From Riptortus pedestris (Eukaryota > Arthropoda > Insecta > Hemiptera > Alydidae), in contig CM032230.1 of the NCBI GenBank assembly GCA_019009955.1, forward strand, positions 13,346,501-13,410,500: a DNA stretch of 64,000 nucleotides. The letters are read 5' to 3'. Below are positions 1-11,487 of the stretch, piece after piece (position 1 is the stretch's first letter; each line of letters begins with the position of its first letter). The notes below the pieces were generated by a model, which had not been told where the DNA came from, made no database searches, and was given only the letters and a program-made list of their open reading frames with translations. The position numbers were made by a program, and so were the translations under genes.

Positions 1-123
1 ACCTTGGAGACGTTGAAAATGAGGTAACATTTTTCACTACAGTCATTGCACTTTTAAAATATGCAAATATATGATAACACGTCTTATTCCAAACATAAAT
101 AACAAATATTGTTTTCAGCGGAC

Positions 124-245
124 TTTTAGCAGATTTCCCTTAAGGGAAATCAGCTATTGAGGTCGTACTCATGACGCGAGTTTCGAAAAATTTCCTCAAA
201 TGTCCATCGATCCTACCCAGGAGATGACGAAAATGAGGTCCGTTC

Positions 246-307
<62 letters not shown>

Positions 308-792
308 CTGTTAACGCTCTAGCGGTCGCAATTTTTGTTTGATCGTTACAAAACTTCATATTTAAGCGTTTTACGTAAAAAGAGAGATCAAGTTCGTTAA
401 TGGCTGATATCGGACCAGTGAAAGGGGGAGTTTAGAGCGGGATTTTTGAAAATTCAAAATATCTCCGTTATTATGCGTCGGATCGAAAAATTGTATAGAA
501 TCAATCTTATTGTAAATTAAATTTACTATAAATATTGTTATATACATTTATTCTGTATCTTGAATATTAACCGAGATATTTGCATTTGTATTGTGTGTGT
601 GGTCGACGGAACCCCGCCATGTTCCGGACTCTCCGCCGAGAGCTCTGGTGGCCGTTTCCAGAACTATTCGTCCCTCGTGAATAGGTTTAGAGATCCCTTC
701 CTACTACAGCTGTTATTAGGCGGATTTCTCTATTGTAAAACTTCACGTGGGAAATCTGCTTAGTTTGCGCAGCCCCTGCGTGACGGACTTTT
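124..792 (-). mobile_element. Element A, full-length short subtype (A1)
   Basis: This copy is used to define family A. On the minus strand it starts with TAAAAGTCCGTCACGCAGGG, which holds the left arm of an ACGCAG-GGG-CTGCGT hairpin (here one stem base differs), then AGCAGATTTCCC about 30 bases in. It ends with the hairpin GATTTCCCTTAAGGGAAATC followed by TGCTAAAA. A (TA)n tract at about 250-303 lies between a CCGCTAGAGCG-type block and a TTTTGAACGGACCTCAT block. No coding capacity is visible. AGCAGATTTCCC occurs both subterminally at the 5' end and in the 3' hairpin, an asymmetric inverted repeat. I infer a Helentron-associated non-autonomous (HINE-like) element; an unclassified foldback MITE is the alternative. 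Confidence 0.8.
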
Positions 793-1036
793 ATTATGTG
801 AGATACACCCAAATAGTTAGTGTGATCACGTCATCAATTAAGATTTCGATATTTCGATACGTTACCAAATATGATTTTGAGACCACTCTCTTCTATTCAT
901 CGGACTTTTTTTTTTTTTTTGTAAGTAAATAGAAAATATATGGTGAGATGATATACCACCATGATAGTGTACCATTTAGATCCGATCACGAGTTACGTGG
1001 TGCCAAAAATATATTTTTAAAAAATACTAACAAAAT
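793..1036. other. Unassigned, element A-like scraps
   Basis: A T-rich run (909-922) follows a CATCGGACTTTT motif that resembles the 5' end of element A on the minus strand. The phrase TAGAAAATATATGGTGAGATG is shared in inverted form with the A2 subtype at 1640 and 5640. Probably a decayed A2 copy; no gene seen. Confidence 0.35.
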
Positions 1037-1250
1037 TAAATATTATTGTTATTTGTTAATACTTAATTTGTGCTAATGAGGTTAATCATGGCGTGCTATC
1101 TGCAAGTTGCTTCCCTTTTCTAGCCAGGGTGAGACTAGGACTTCATTTAGTTAGTTAGTTATCACTAAATACGATCCTATTGCCCACACGGGAATCAAAC
1201 CCTTGACAAAATGTATTAAGGCCAACGACTTAACACACACAGCTTACTTC
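1037..1250 (-). mobile_element. tRNA-derived SINE (degraded copy)
   Basis: Read on the minus strand, a tRNA-like head (promoter A box near the 1250 end, B box of GGTTTGATTCCCG type at about 1190-1203) is followed by a body with CACCCTGGCTAGAAAAGGG and a 3' part resembling the better copies at 12952-13174 and 48163-48375. Divergence is high, so this is an old insertion. The tRNA-like part is a pol III promoter remnant, not a functional tRNA. Confidence 0.7.
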
Positions 1251-1284
1251 AGATGAAAAATAAAGTGAACTACCAACGTGGTTT

Positions 1285-1410
1285 TAAATGATTTCCTTTA
1301 AAGGAGTCAGTATTTGAGGTTTATGATAAATTCCTTTCAGTGCCCATCGATTCTAAATAGAGAATTCCAAAATGATCCATATTCATTTAAGTCAAGAAGA
1401 ACAAATGTCT
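1285..1410 (-). mobile_element. Element A 3'-end remnant
   Basis: A decayed hairpin (ATTTCCTTTAAAGGAGTCAG) is followed by CCCATCGATTCTA and AAATGATCCAT, in the order seen at element A 3' ends on the minus strand. The rest of the copy is not recognisable. Confidence 0.5.
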
Positions 1411-1562
1411 CTAAAGTTTCTGTCGATCATTCAAATCTATTGGAACCCACAAGTCACTTTTTTTTAAAACTAATTTCAATTTACGATATCAGCTATTCAG
1501 AAGGCTCACATGCTGTTTATTTATAAAAAAAATGTTTTTATATGTCCTACCTGTAGATAATA

Positions 1563-2040
1563 AAAGTCTGTCACGCTATGGCTGCGTAAACTAAGCAGAT
1601 TTCCCACCTGCCGGTATGGCGAATTATTGATCTCATCTCACCATATATTTTATATTTCTAAATAAACACCCAGTGAGTAGAAATAGGTGTTTACTGAAGT
1701 CAGAAAACAATAAAGTACGTTTAACTCGCTCAATATTTGAATATGAAGAAATGTATAGAACAGAAATTGTAGAGCAACAATAGTTCAACAAGATTGGTTC
1801 TATAACTTTTTTTGATCCGAATAATAATAACAGGTACAATCTGAATTTTCGAATCAGCCCTGAATCCTGTCATATTCCTCGTCCGGTTTCAGATATTAAC
1901 TAATATTTCGTTCTGAATGAAATATTTAAATATCGGCTATGGTGTAGATCAAATAAACATTTGGAGATAGGAACGTGAAATCTTAAACGATGGCGTCATC
2001 GCATAACGTATAACATTTAACTCACAAAGTTAAAGTATAA
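1563..2040 (+). mobile_element. Element A, A2 subtype, 3' end decayed
   Basis: AAAAGTCTGTCACGCTATGG starts the copy and AAACTAAGCAGATTTCCCAC follows. The sequence after it (ATCTCATCTCACCATATATT, then ATTTCTAAATAAACACCCAG) differs from A1 and A3 but recurs at 5630-5680 and 8590-8630, defining subtype A2. The 3' hairpin is missing; the copy grades into the next A element at 2043. Confidence 0.6.
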
Positions 2041-2042
2041 TG

Positions 2043-2490
2043 AAAAGTCCATCACGCAGGGGCTTCGTAAACTAAGCAGATTTCCCACGTGAAGTTTTAC
2101 AATAGAGAAATTTCAGAATAGAGAGTCAAACAGTTACGGGAACGGCCTGAACTAGCTCTTGACGGAATCTCACAACGAGACCCGAGGTTAGCCGATCTTA
2201 TCTCAGAAGCTGAAAAAAGAAAACTGCAATTATCTCGGTTAATATTCAAGATACAGAATAAATGTATATAACATTATTTATAGTTAATTTAATTTGCAAT
2301 ACGATTGATTCTATATAATTTTTCGATCCGACGTATAGTAATGGAGATATTTTGAATTTTCGAAAATCCTCCCCTCCCACTGGTCCGATTTCAGCCATTA
2401 ACGAACTTGATCTTTATTTTTGCATAAAACGTTTAAATATCGAGTTTGGTAACGATCAAATGAAAATTGCGACCGCTAGAGCGTTAACAG

Positions 2491-2536
<46 letters not shown>

Positions 2537-2612
2537 TTGAAGAAATTTTTCGAAACTCGCGTCATGAGTACGACCTCAATAGCTGATTTCCCTTAAGGGA
2601 AATCTGCTAAAA
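2043..2612 (+). mobile_element. Element A, full-length (A1)
   Basis: The 5' end AAAAGTCCATCACGCAGGGG and 3' end AAGGGAAATCTGCTAAAA are both intact. The internal (TA)n tract is at about 2495-2533, just after the GACCGCTAGAGCG block. About 570 bp, a clean example of the short subtype. Confidence 0.85.
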
Positions 2613-2639
2613 CGTTAGATATTTAAGCTTTCAATAAAT

Positions 2640-3317
2640 TATTTAGTTACTCATGTTTATGTGAAATGACATGAGTAGGATTGGGGGGTGCATTGAATGT
2701 TGATAAATAAAGAAATGCAAATATTTCGGTTATGCAAATGACATAACTACCTCTATCCGTATATAGTATATTACCAAATGTTGTTTTCATTGAACTTTTA
2801 CTGTGCGATATATGTGCAAATACGTTGTGATGACCAAATCCATTAAGAATTCGTGTCCTTAACTACAAAAATGTTTATTTTATCTATGCCATTCTCGATA
2901 TTTAACCGTTACATTCAACATTGACGTCCATAGGTGGTTTAGAGGGGGCGGGTAATTCGAAAATTGGATATTTCTCTGTTATTTTGAAATGGATATATAA
3001 ATGTCATAAAACCAATTGTTCTATTTTTGAGGCTGCATCGCTGGGAAGTATCATCATTGTGAGGATTTCAGCTATCTGCTCCAGCGTTGGAATTTTTGTA
3101 ATAACCAATTGTGTTAAACTCCTGATTCTCTATGAATTTTTGTTCTTTAAGTTTGCTCGTAGCTCAGATAGTATGCGGGTTATTTCCTGTTTTGCCCGAT
3201 GAGAAGAAGATCGGATTATTACTCAAAAATAGAAAATATTTGGTTAAAAGAGATCCGTACTGTGTGTACTGTGGGGAAATCTGCATAGTTTACGCAGCCC
3301 CTGCGCAGCGGACTTTT
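2640..3317 (-). mobile_element. Patchwork of element A remnants with a 5' end
   Basis: The minus-strand 5' end (GGGAAATCTGCATAGTTTAC, then GCAGCCCCTGCGCAGCGGAC) is clear at 3272-3313. Body-like phrases occur at 2890-2990 (minus) and 2640-2740 (plus), so more than one decayed copy is mixed here. A separate repeat (repeat C) occupies about 3016-3105. Confidence 0.5.
3016..3105 (+). repeat. Repeat C copy
   Basis: About 75 bases starting TTCTATTTTTGAGGCTGCAT are nearly identical to 14262-14338, where the sequence forms the edge of a long palindrome. Both copies include CTATCTGCTCCAGCG. The family is unrecognised. Confidence 0.65.
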
Positions 3318-3760
3318 TTTTCTCCCTAAGTGGAACCGAGGGAAAAACGAGTGTAAGCTACGAATGAAAGTAATAAAGAAGAGGCACAATTGCCTTGAGA
3401 ATTCTTAGGCTCTCTCTTTTACTTTGTTTTCGCTCTTTTTTACTAAAAATAAAAAGGAAGCAATGCAAAATGTGTGCCGTATACATTAGTGGTAATCTGT
3501 TCTTTCTTGAACACTTGAAATAAATGTTTAACTAAACGTACAATTTATATTGTTTTCGTACCTGTAGGCCTGGTTGGTTTTTGCCGTGAACAGCTCCAAG
3601 TAACTCGGAAACGAAAAGGTAAAAGAATAGGGCCTACAGGGACATCCAGGGCCTCTTGTCTTCAGCATGTGACTACCCAACAATAAAAGCATAAAGACTT
3701 ATCCCTCTATACTATGTATAATTTATACTTGTACATATTTTCATGACAATGGTCGACAAT
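3318..3760. other. Unassigned intergenic stretch
   Basis: No homology or signal recognised. The sequence is AT-rich with scattered short pyrimidine runs and no convincing coding frame. Confidence 0.5.
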
Positions 3761-4430
3761 AAAAACGTCCGTCTGGCAGGAGCTGCGTAAACTAAGCAGA
3801 TTTCCCTCGTCAAGTTTAACAATAGATAAATCTACATGCTCGTATCACAACACAACCATGAATATGAAGTCAATATATACAAGCGGTAATACGAAATCTG
3901 TTATCCTCTCACCGGAATATAATATACTAATTTTATTGAAACCTATTTACTACATCTAGCACTGTCATTTATAATGAATAAAAATAATGTGGTTCTCATA
4001 TTATAATAAAGGTCTCTTGAAAACAATATTTTGTATTTAAGCTTCGAATAATATGGTTTATTATTATTAACAGGGTATTGCTTATGTAACATGAGTAGAA
4101 GTGGGGTTTGCTGTAAGCTGAAAACCGACAAATGCAAATATCTCGGTTAATATTCAAGATAGAGCATAAATGTATACAACAATGTTTATTGTACATTTTA
4201 ATTGCAACAAGATTTGTTGTATTCAATTTTTCGATCCGACGTATAATGACAAAGATATTTCGAAAATCCTCCCCTATAAACCCTCCGCCTCCCACTAGTC
4301 CGATTTCAGACATTAACGAGCTTGATCTTTCGTTTTACATAAAATGATTAAATATTGAGTTTCATTACGATCATACAAAAATTGCGACCACTAGAGCGTT
4401 AACAGACAAATATATACATATGTCTACGCA

Positions 4431-4507
<77 letters not shown>

Positions 4508-4628
4508 GAACGGACCACATTTTCCTCATCTCTTGGACATGGATCGATGGGCATTTGAAGAAATGTTTCGGAAATCGCGTCATGAGTACGACCTCAATCG
4601 CTGATTTCCCTCAAGGGAAATCCTAAAA
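3761..4628 (+). mobile_element. Element A, long subtype (A3)
   Basis: The 5' end is ACGTCCGTCTGGCAGGAGCT; the A3-specific part (TAACAATAGATAAATCTACA, then ATACAAGCGGTAATACG) follows. The central microsatellite is compound, (CA)n then (TA)n, at 4431-4502. The terminal hairpin (ATTTCCCTCAAGGGAAAT) is intact but the last bases read CCTAAAA, lacking the usual TG. Confidence 0.8.
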
Positions 4629-4734
4629 TGAAAGTATGAAGAACGTATAAAAATATTGGGTAACAAACACGCACGCACGCACACACATTAAGAAATTTAA
4701 AATGTGGAATTAAATATTTTCAAACTGCCCAATT

Positions 4735-4978
4735 GTTTTTAAATATGTCAGAATCGTGGCAATATGTGGGCTACCGTCAGTCAGTAGTTGGTTCAAGTCA
4801 TGTGGAATGTTTAAGTAAGTTCGTAATATGCATTCTGTTAGTAGGTGTTTTATAGTTAGTCCAGTGTTGCAATGAGTACAAGTAGGCTAGTCTTTTCTGT
4901 TCATTATGTAAGAATGTGTCAGGTATGTATGTCCAATACGTAATCCTGTGAGGACGACTTGGTTTCTTCTTGAATATA
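4735..4978 (-). mobile_element. LINE C-terminal (zinc-knuckle) fragment
   Basis: On the minus strand the sequence encodes pieces of the C-terminal region of an RNase H-type LINE: a stretch resembling VVLTGLRIGHTYLTH, then a Cys-rich segment and a TIKHLL-like motif. It parallels the better copy at 52029-52292 (RRDEVVLTRLRIGHSFLTHG). Stops interrupt it. A 3'-end LINE relic. Confidence 0.6.
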
Positions 4979-4984
4979 CGTACT

Positions 4985-5026
4985 GTCTCATCTCACCTTA
5001 TAGAGGACCTTAAGGTGAGATGAGAC
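4985..5026. repeat. Perfect 16-bp inverted repeat
   Basis: GTCTCATCTCACCTTA (4985-5000) and its exact reverse complement (5011-5026) flank a 10-base loop. The arms match the CTCATCTCACC phrase of subtype A2, so this may be two A2 fragments joined head to head. Confidence 0.8.
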
Positions 5027-5098
5027 CAGTAGCGTGACGTATCGGATTTTGGGAAATCTGCTCATTTTACGCAGCCCGTTAGCGACGGACGGACTTTT
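5027..5098 (-). mobile_element. Element A2 5'-end fragment
   Basis: Minus-strand 5' end: GGGAAATCTGCTCATTTTAC, GCAGCCCG, then GACGGACGGACTTTTT with a small internal duplication of GACG. Only the terminal ~70 bases are recognisable. Confidence 0.6.
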
Positions 5099-5550
5099 TG
5101 AGTATTTCACAGCGTGTTTCATCTTAGTTTAAGGTTAATTTTATTGTAAGCTATCCGTAATATTTTATTATGCACATATACATATATTTATAATGCTCAA
5201 TCTGTGCTAAGATCCTAATCCTTTGCGTAAGATGTTTTCGACTACAATTTTCGTTATTTTTTCTAACTTGGTTTGTTTTTATTGTGAATTTTCTGGTTGT
5301 TAGAACCAATGACTTCTGTCCTCTTGAATAAAGTATAAATAGCGTGTTATAACTCTAATCGTTTAACGTAACTATGCAGTATAATGGCTTAGATTTATTA
5401 TCATTACTAGAGCAGATGTCGAGCTGAACGAACCCACTTACATATTCAGAGACCCTGAAAAAGTGCCAAGTAGGGCAAGAAACATTCAGGGCACATCAAT
5501 GAACTCTAAAAGATACGAGATGGTATCATTTCATTCTACCCTAGCTGTAG
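5099..5550. other. Unassigned stretch
   Basis: AT-rich with no recognised element or coding frame. Confidence 0.5.
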
Positions 5551-5554
5551 CATT

Positions 5555-5700
5555 AAGTGGAGACCACGTAAACTAAGCAGATTTCCGCAGATTTTCCACG
5601 AGCTGGTATCACACACTACTGATATTATCTCACCATATATTCTCTATTTCTAAAATAAATATCCGGTTAGTAGAAGTTGGTGGACAATAAAAACATAATT
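5555..5700 (+). mobile_element. Element A2 5'-end fragment
   Basis: GTGGAGACCACGTAAACTAA then GCAGATTTCC, with an apparent local duplication (GCAGATTTCCGCAGATTTTCC), followed by the A2 phrase ATTATCTCACCATATATTCT. The 3' half cannot be followed. Confidence 0.55.
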
Positions 5701-6099
5701 GTTGAATTCATCTATTTATACAGGTTCTTCCAATGATCTAACCTTCAAATATTTTTGTGCTGAAACTGATGGGCATTATTAAGTGTCTCAAGAAGAAGTT
5801 TCAATCTCCTTTTTCCATGGCTTTGATAAGAATTTTAATTTCACTTACCACATTTAGGACTTCCACGTTGGATTTTTTTTTAGTTCCACGTGCGTGTGTT
5901 TTTTGCCAGTAATTACATTAGTAATTTTACTATGATCGTCACGAAATTTTAAGAGTATCATGTGTATTATTCTGTAATTATTATTCCCTAACTCAAGAGA
6001 ATGAAGAATGCAACTAACTCAGTTAACATTTTTCAGTTTTCATTTTTAAGTAAATAACTTTATCTCCGCTATGCTCAGCCTAAAATTCAAGTCCCTCTT
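5701..6099. other. Unassigned stretch
   Basis: No recognised repeat or gene. Low GC, no long open frame. Confidence 0.5.
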
Positions 6100-6952
6100 C
6101 CGGATTTCCCTTACATGAAATCAGCTATTGAAGTTATAACATGACGCGATTTTCGAAAATTTCTTCAAATATCTATCTACCCAGAAATTCGTGAAAAGAG
6201 GGTCAGTTCCAAAGTATACATATTTGGCCGATAACGCTCTAACGGTTGCAATTTTGGATTGATTTTTACCAAACTCGATATTTACACTAAAGAGCAAGTT
6301 AGTTAACGACTGAAATCGGCCTAGTGGGTGATGGGAGGCGGGTTTAGAGAGAGAGAATTTCGAAAAATCTCCGTAATTGTAAGTTTGATCAAAAGGTTCT
6401 GTAGAGCCAATATTATTGCGAATTGTATGTAATATAAATGTTGCATTATCCATAATTAAATCTTAATTATATGGTTGAATCTTAACCAAGATATTTGCAT
6501 TTATTGATTTTCAGCCTTCAGCACCCTCTCCCATTCCTAATCATGTTATATTAACAATAAGCTTTTACATCATGAAACTTGTTATTCCAAGGTTAAATAC
6601 AGAAATATTGTTGCAATTATTTGTGATAAATGCAAATACATTACGTGATTTCAGGTTTGACATTGTGGGCTCTAGATAGCTTTACTTAGCTGCTTCATTC
6701 TATAAGACCATACTAGTTAACGGTTTAAATAGGAGGAGTGGAATACGAAAATTCAAATTCTTCGGTTATTAAGAGTCGTTGTTGTTCCATAAGTACTTTG
6801 TACTAAATTGTTTCCAACCTTCAGAAACCCCTCGCTTTACTCTCCAGATTGTTACATAGTAGACTAGAGAAGATATGGTGGGTTGGGATCACTAATGTAT
6901 CATGGGGAATCTGCTTTGTTTACTTCAGCACCTGAGTTACGGAGTTTATTGA
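6100..6952 (-). mobile_element. Element A, old full-span copy
   Basis: The 3' end at 6103-6130 has a mutated hairpin (TTTCCCTTACATGAAA). The CTCTAACGGTTGCAA block is at 6236-6253 and the AAATCGGCCTAGTGGG block at 6313-6330. The 5' end (GGGGAATCTGCTTTGTTTAC) lies at about 6902-6950. No TA tract remains, only ATACATATTT at the expected place. Confidence 0.65.
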
Positions 6953-8515
6953 ATTGCCTTATAAATGTTTAGAAAGTTTCTGTGTTGGGGGCTCCCCTCC
7001 TGAAGGGCAGTGATTCGAGGATGGTGAGGCAGAACTGCAATTGCAGGGTTTTGAGGCACCGTCCCCCCTCACGCAGATAATGGTAGCTCTGGTTCGAATC
7101 GATGGGGAAAGCCGACAAAGCGTCGGTCACTCCCTCCCGATACTGATTGTGATTGCTCTGTCGGCAAGGAAAAAAAAAAGGTTGAGCAAGTTGCTGTTGT
7201 TGGACGAAGTTAGCGTTCGAAGAATGTCCCTCGAGGAGCGAGCGGAGGCCGTTACTATGTAGAGTGAGTTAAGACTGTAACAACGTTAGGTGTTGTTGTA
7301 GGGAATCTCTTGTTGGGTGTGTAACGTTGTTAGCGGCTGTGTCAGTAATCAGCCTCCAGTGTCACGGCTCTCTGTTCCGAATACTTTTGATCAATTCCAG
7401 TCAGACTTTCTCCAGGAGCAAGGGGTTCTTTCCACCCCCTGCCGAGGGGTGGCTGGGGGCGGTTCTCCTGATTGGGCTTCAAATCCAATCAAGGTGGAGC
7501 GGCAAACACTCCATCTGCGCATGCTCCTCACCGATCAATCCTATCCCTCTCTCTCGCTTTTCCTCTCTCTGTCTACTTCTCCCAGTTGGAGATTCCCAGG
7601 CACCCTGAGGGAATATCTCCATTCATCCGGTATCCATATCTCCCATGATATCTGCTATAGGCTCAGGAATTGTCTTCTCCAAATATACTTGCACTCGCTC
7701 AAAATCAGTCGACACCATCCTTTTAATATAGAAGCCCACATAATCCTAATTTCAAAACTCCCTCTTGCAGCATGTGACAAATTATCACGAAAGGGCATTC
7801 AGATTCCATATATTCTGGTTTATTTTAATTTCCTTCAATAAATTTCAGCAGAGTATAAAGAAGAAATTGATTTCTCCAGAATCTATTAGCAAATCAATAC
7901 CATTGGCACAAGAATTCTACAAAAGCCTCGATTGTCATAAGCGACATCACTGGATATTTTTAAGAAACCAGATTTACAATGGGAACCATTACCATGGAGA
8001 CTACTATGTCTCTATTGGACGTGTGCAAAGAGGTAATTAAATTACCGATTAAAATTAACGATGATTACGCTCCACGTTACAGTTTTAGGAAACGATAGCC
8101 CTGGCGAAATAACACATAACTAGAAATAACATACCTACTTTGTCTTGGACAGCGTCACTACCAGGTTTGAAATAAATTAGTTGACGAAATTAGTCATGGG
8201 CCAAGAGATAACACATTCAAGTGTATTCCTTGAATGACTTCCACCAATAGGGCTTACTTTGGATTTACCTTCCCCAAAAGATTTCATAATTTAATTTAAG
8301 CTCTGCGAATTGAGAGAATGAAACCTGACTTCATCATGGAGTAAGTGAATATTAAACGGAAGTCCCGAAGAAGATAACAATATGTTTTATAAAATTATAA
8401 ACATTGTTAACCTAAATCATTGGTATATTTAAGACAGCTATGGTTCCTAATAATTCTCAAGATTTTAAATTCAGGTAAATTCAGGATAGGAGGAAATAAA
8501 ACAATTAAGTAAATG
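6953..8515. other. Unassigned, locally less AT-rich region
   Basis: About 7000-7650 is distinctly richer in G and C than its surroundings. A 174-codon open frame (7317-7841, plus) and a 73-codon frame (7041-7262, plus) exist, but their translations show no domain, and the first is dominated by Ser/Leu from a CT-rich tract (7540-7580). I see no splice-bounded conserved exon. It could be single-copy host DNA or an unrecognised element. Confidence 0.4.
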
Positions 8516-8520
8516 ATGAA

Positions 8521-8970
8521 AAAAACCCTTCGCGCAAGCACTGCTTAACTAAACAGACTTCCCACGAGTTCGATTGACACACTGGTCTCACCATTTATTT
8601 TCTATAGCTCCCATATTAAGAAGGCAATGTAAACAGGACTTAAAATTTAAGCTGGGCATGTGGTGTTCAGTGACTCAGTCCTCAAAATGCTCTGAACCTA
8701 TCGACTGAAAGTTTACTCACGGCTGAAAACCAGAAAATATGAATAAAATGCTTAATATATTCATATATTCGAGTTCCAGAAAAATATAAACTAACATTTG
8801 TGAATGTTTAACAGGATTGATTCTATAACTTCTTTCGACTCCACCCATAATAGGGAGATATTTGGGATTTTCGATTTTCACCCTCTAAATCTCACCCACA
8901 CCTGTTAAAAACTTGAATTTCAGTTTTTCGTAAAAACTCTTCCCAAAAAAGCTAATTACGCCTTGTTGTA
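8521..8970 (+). mobile_element. Element A2, 3'-truncated
   Basis: CCTTCGCGCAAGCACTGC and AACTAAACAGACTTCCCACG form a diverged 5' end, followed by the A2 phrase CTCACCATTTATTTTCTA. Body phrases (TAACTTCTTTCGACTCCACC, GGGAGATATTTGGG) continue to about 8960. The copy then runs directly into satellite E. Confidence 0.6.
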
Positions 8971-10452
8971 TGTTTACCATACAATAATTAGGTGGGACAC
9001 ATACAGACCATAAGATTGGATAATCATTGTTATTTTGCCAGGACTATCAGAAGAGTCTATCAGAGTTTCAGAAAGGTCTAATGTGTACCTGAGTCCACAA
9101 TAATGTATTATCATTGCCTGACGTTTATTAATTAATTACTGAAGTGGTAGTAGGCAATTCAAAATGAATTAGGTATACTACTTCTAGTTATGTTTAACAT
9201 TCAGTAGTTAGGTGGATCAGGCAGACCGACCGTGGAGGATGAGTCGACAGAATGGATAATCATTGTCTTTCGCCATGACTATCGTTTCCTAGAAGACTAA
9301 TATGTAGCGAATCCAGGTTAGAATGTAACCTCTTTGCATACTTCTAATTGCGACCATTAATTAATTATTAATAGACTGAATGGGTCTTAAGATCGTCCAA
9401 AAAGAAATTAGGTTATGTACTTCAAGTTATGTGTTTACCTTGCATTATTTCAGTAGGATTCAGTCAGCCCAGCGCTAGAGATGAGTCAACAGGGTGTAAA
9501 ATGAATGTAATTTTGGCAGGACTATCGTTTCCTAAAAGACTTATGTGTTATCTCATTCTCCGCGTTGTCTCCAAAACAAAGGGTATATTACTTCTTATTA
9601 TACTATTCCTAAATTTCTAATGTGTAATTTCTTTTCACACGTCTAATTGCGTCTATTAATTAATTGTCGAATATGTAGTAAGTCTGCCCAGAAAGAATTA
9701 GGTTAATTACTTCAAGTTATGTGTTTACCATTCATTATTTCAGTAGGATCAAAGATTGGCTCCGAGTGATGAGTCGACAGAATGGATAATCATTGTTATT
9801 TCGCGAGTACTATCTTTTCCTAAAAGTCTAATGTGTAACCTCTTTCCACACGTCTAATAATTAATTTCTGAATGAGCAGTAAGTCTGCCCAAGGAAAATT
9901 AGGTTAATTACTTCAAGTTATGTGTTTACCATTCATTATTTCGGTAGGATTCAAAGATTGGCTCCGAGTGATGAGTCGAAAGAAGGGATAGTCATTGTTA
10001 TTTCGCCAGTACTATCGTTTCCTAAAAGTCTAATGTGTAACCTCTTTCCACACGTCTAATAATTAATTTCTGAATGAGCAGTAAGTCTGTCCAGGAAAAA
10101 TTACCACGTTAATTACTTCAAGTTATGTGTTTACTATTCATTATTTCAGTAGGATCAAAGATTGGCTCCGAGTGATGAGTCGACAGAATGGATAATCATT
10201 GTTATTTCGCGAGTACTATCGTTTCCTAAAAGTCTAATGTGTAACCTCTTTGCACTCGTCTAATAATTAATTACTGAATGGGTAGTAAGTCTGTCCAAGA
10301 AAAATTACATTAATTACTTATGTTTACGTTAAGTTATGTGTTTACCCTTCATTATTTCGGTAGGATTCAGGCAGATTGGTCCCTGGCAATGAGTCGACAG
10401 ACTGGATAATCATTGTTATTTCGTCAGGACTATCGTTTCCTAAAAGTCTTAT

Positions 10453-10460
10453 GTGTTATA
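10453..10460 (+). repeat. hAT target-site duplication, left
   Basis: GTGTTATA immediately precedes the CAGTGGTCTCGAAC terminus and is repeated exactly at 11480-11487 after the other terminus. Confidence 0.93.
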
Positions 10461-11479
10461 CAGTGGTCTCGAACCTACCGATTTTTCGGTATTTCTACCG
10501 AAATGGACTCTGTATTACCGAAATACCGAAATGCAATGATTTTTCCACGATTTCAGAAATTCATGGAAATTCTCCTGATTTTTCTACCGATTTCACAATT
10601 TTGTGTTGGCAACCCTTTTCATTTATGTTTAATGTTACGGGGAATCACCTTACAGCAAGTATGAATGAGCAGAGTTATTGCGGATAGATACAGAGTGGCG
10701 CAATCTAAGAAATGGTGATCAAATGAAAACATTTTCTGATGACGTAGAACTATTTTGGGATGAAGTAAGTTTGCTAAAGCGTGGCGATGAGACTCAAATG
10801 TTTGCCTTATTAACTACTTTTCTGTTTAATATTTTATCACTCCCCATTCATCTGCCAATGTTGAGCGCATATTTTCTCAAATTGATATTATGAAAACAAA
10901 AAAGAGAAATAGGCTGTCTACTGAGTCAATCACTAGCCTACTGCATTCAAAACGACTTTTCATGGATGCTAATTGTTATGACTTAGAAATTAATTTAAAA
11001 ATGACTGCAGCTATTGCCAAAGAATATTGGTACGATCCGAAAAATTATGAAAAATAATTTAATTTGTTAGATTTCCGTTTTTGGTGTGCAACTTGTTTAA
11101 CTTTCAAAATCTCTAAATTTCCAGTTTTTGTCTTTCTTTAACTTGACGCTGGCAAATTAATAATTGCCATAATATGATATATTAATATAATAACTGTGTT
11201 AGGTGTAAGTAAGTAGATACGCTGATTTTTACGTTATTATATTTTTATGTTCTAAGTAGATTTTTATGTTAAACCTCATATTTTTATGTTATAAGTTGAT
11301 TTTTATGTTGAAAATTGATTTTTATGTTATTATAGTATAATAATAAGTGTTTTTTTGTTAAATAAACGAATTTGATTGAAAAGTGTATTTTTTTTTCTCA
11401 TATACCGATTTTAGGTACAAATGTACCGATTTTAGTTGGTAGCTCTACCGATTTCGCTCATTGACGTTCGAGACCACTG
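10461..11479 (+). mobile_element. hAT transposon, internally deleted, complete ends
   Basis: Terminal inverted repeats CAGTGGTCTCGAAC (10461-10474) and GTTCGAGACCACTG (11466-11479) are perfect, and flanked by 8-bp duplications as hAT elements generate. Subterminal ACCGATTTTnGG-type motifs occur at both ends (10478-10530; 11403-11455). Only the C-terminal part of a transposase remains, so this 1,019-bp copy is non-autonomous. It sits in one unit of satellite E. Confidence rests on TIR, duplication length and the dimerisation-domain motif together. Confidence 0.93.
10831..11057 (+). pseudogene. hAT transposase C-terminal (dimerisation) fragment
   Basis: The frame reads YFITPHSSANVERIFSQID, then KTKKRNRLSTESITSLLHSK, and ends KEYWYDPKNYEK before a TAA. 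The S-S-A-x-V-E-R-x-F-S motif is the hallmark of the hAT C-terminal dimerisation domain. A stop codon lies just upstream of 10831, and the RNase H-like catalytic core with its DDE residues is absent. It cannot encode a working transposase, though the surviving end is free of stops. Confidence 0.88.
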
Positions 11480-11487
11480 GTGTTATA
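11480..11487 (+). repeat. hAT target-site duplication, right
   Basis: GTGTTATA, identical to 10453-10460. Confidence 0.93.

Noticed and set aside
7317..7841. 174-codon frame as a possible gene
   Set aside because: No domain, biased composition from a CT-rich tract, overlapping frames in other phases; left as unassigned.
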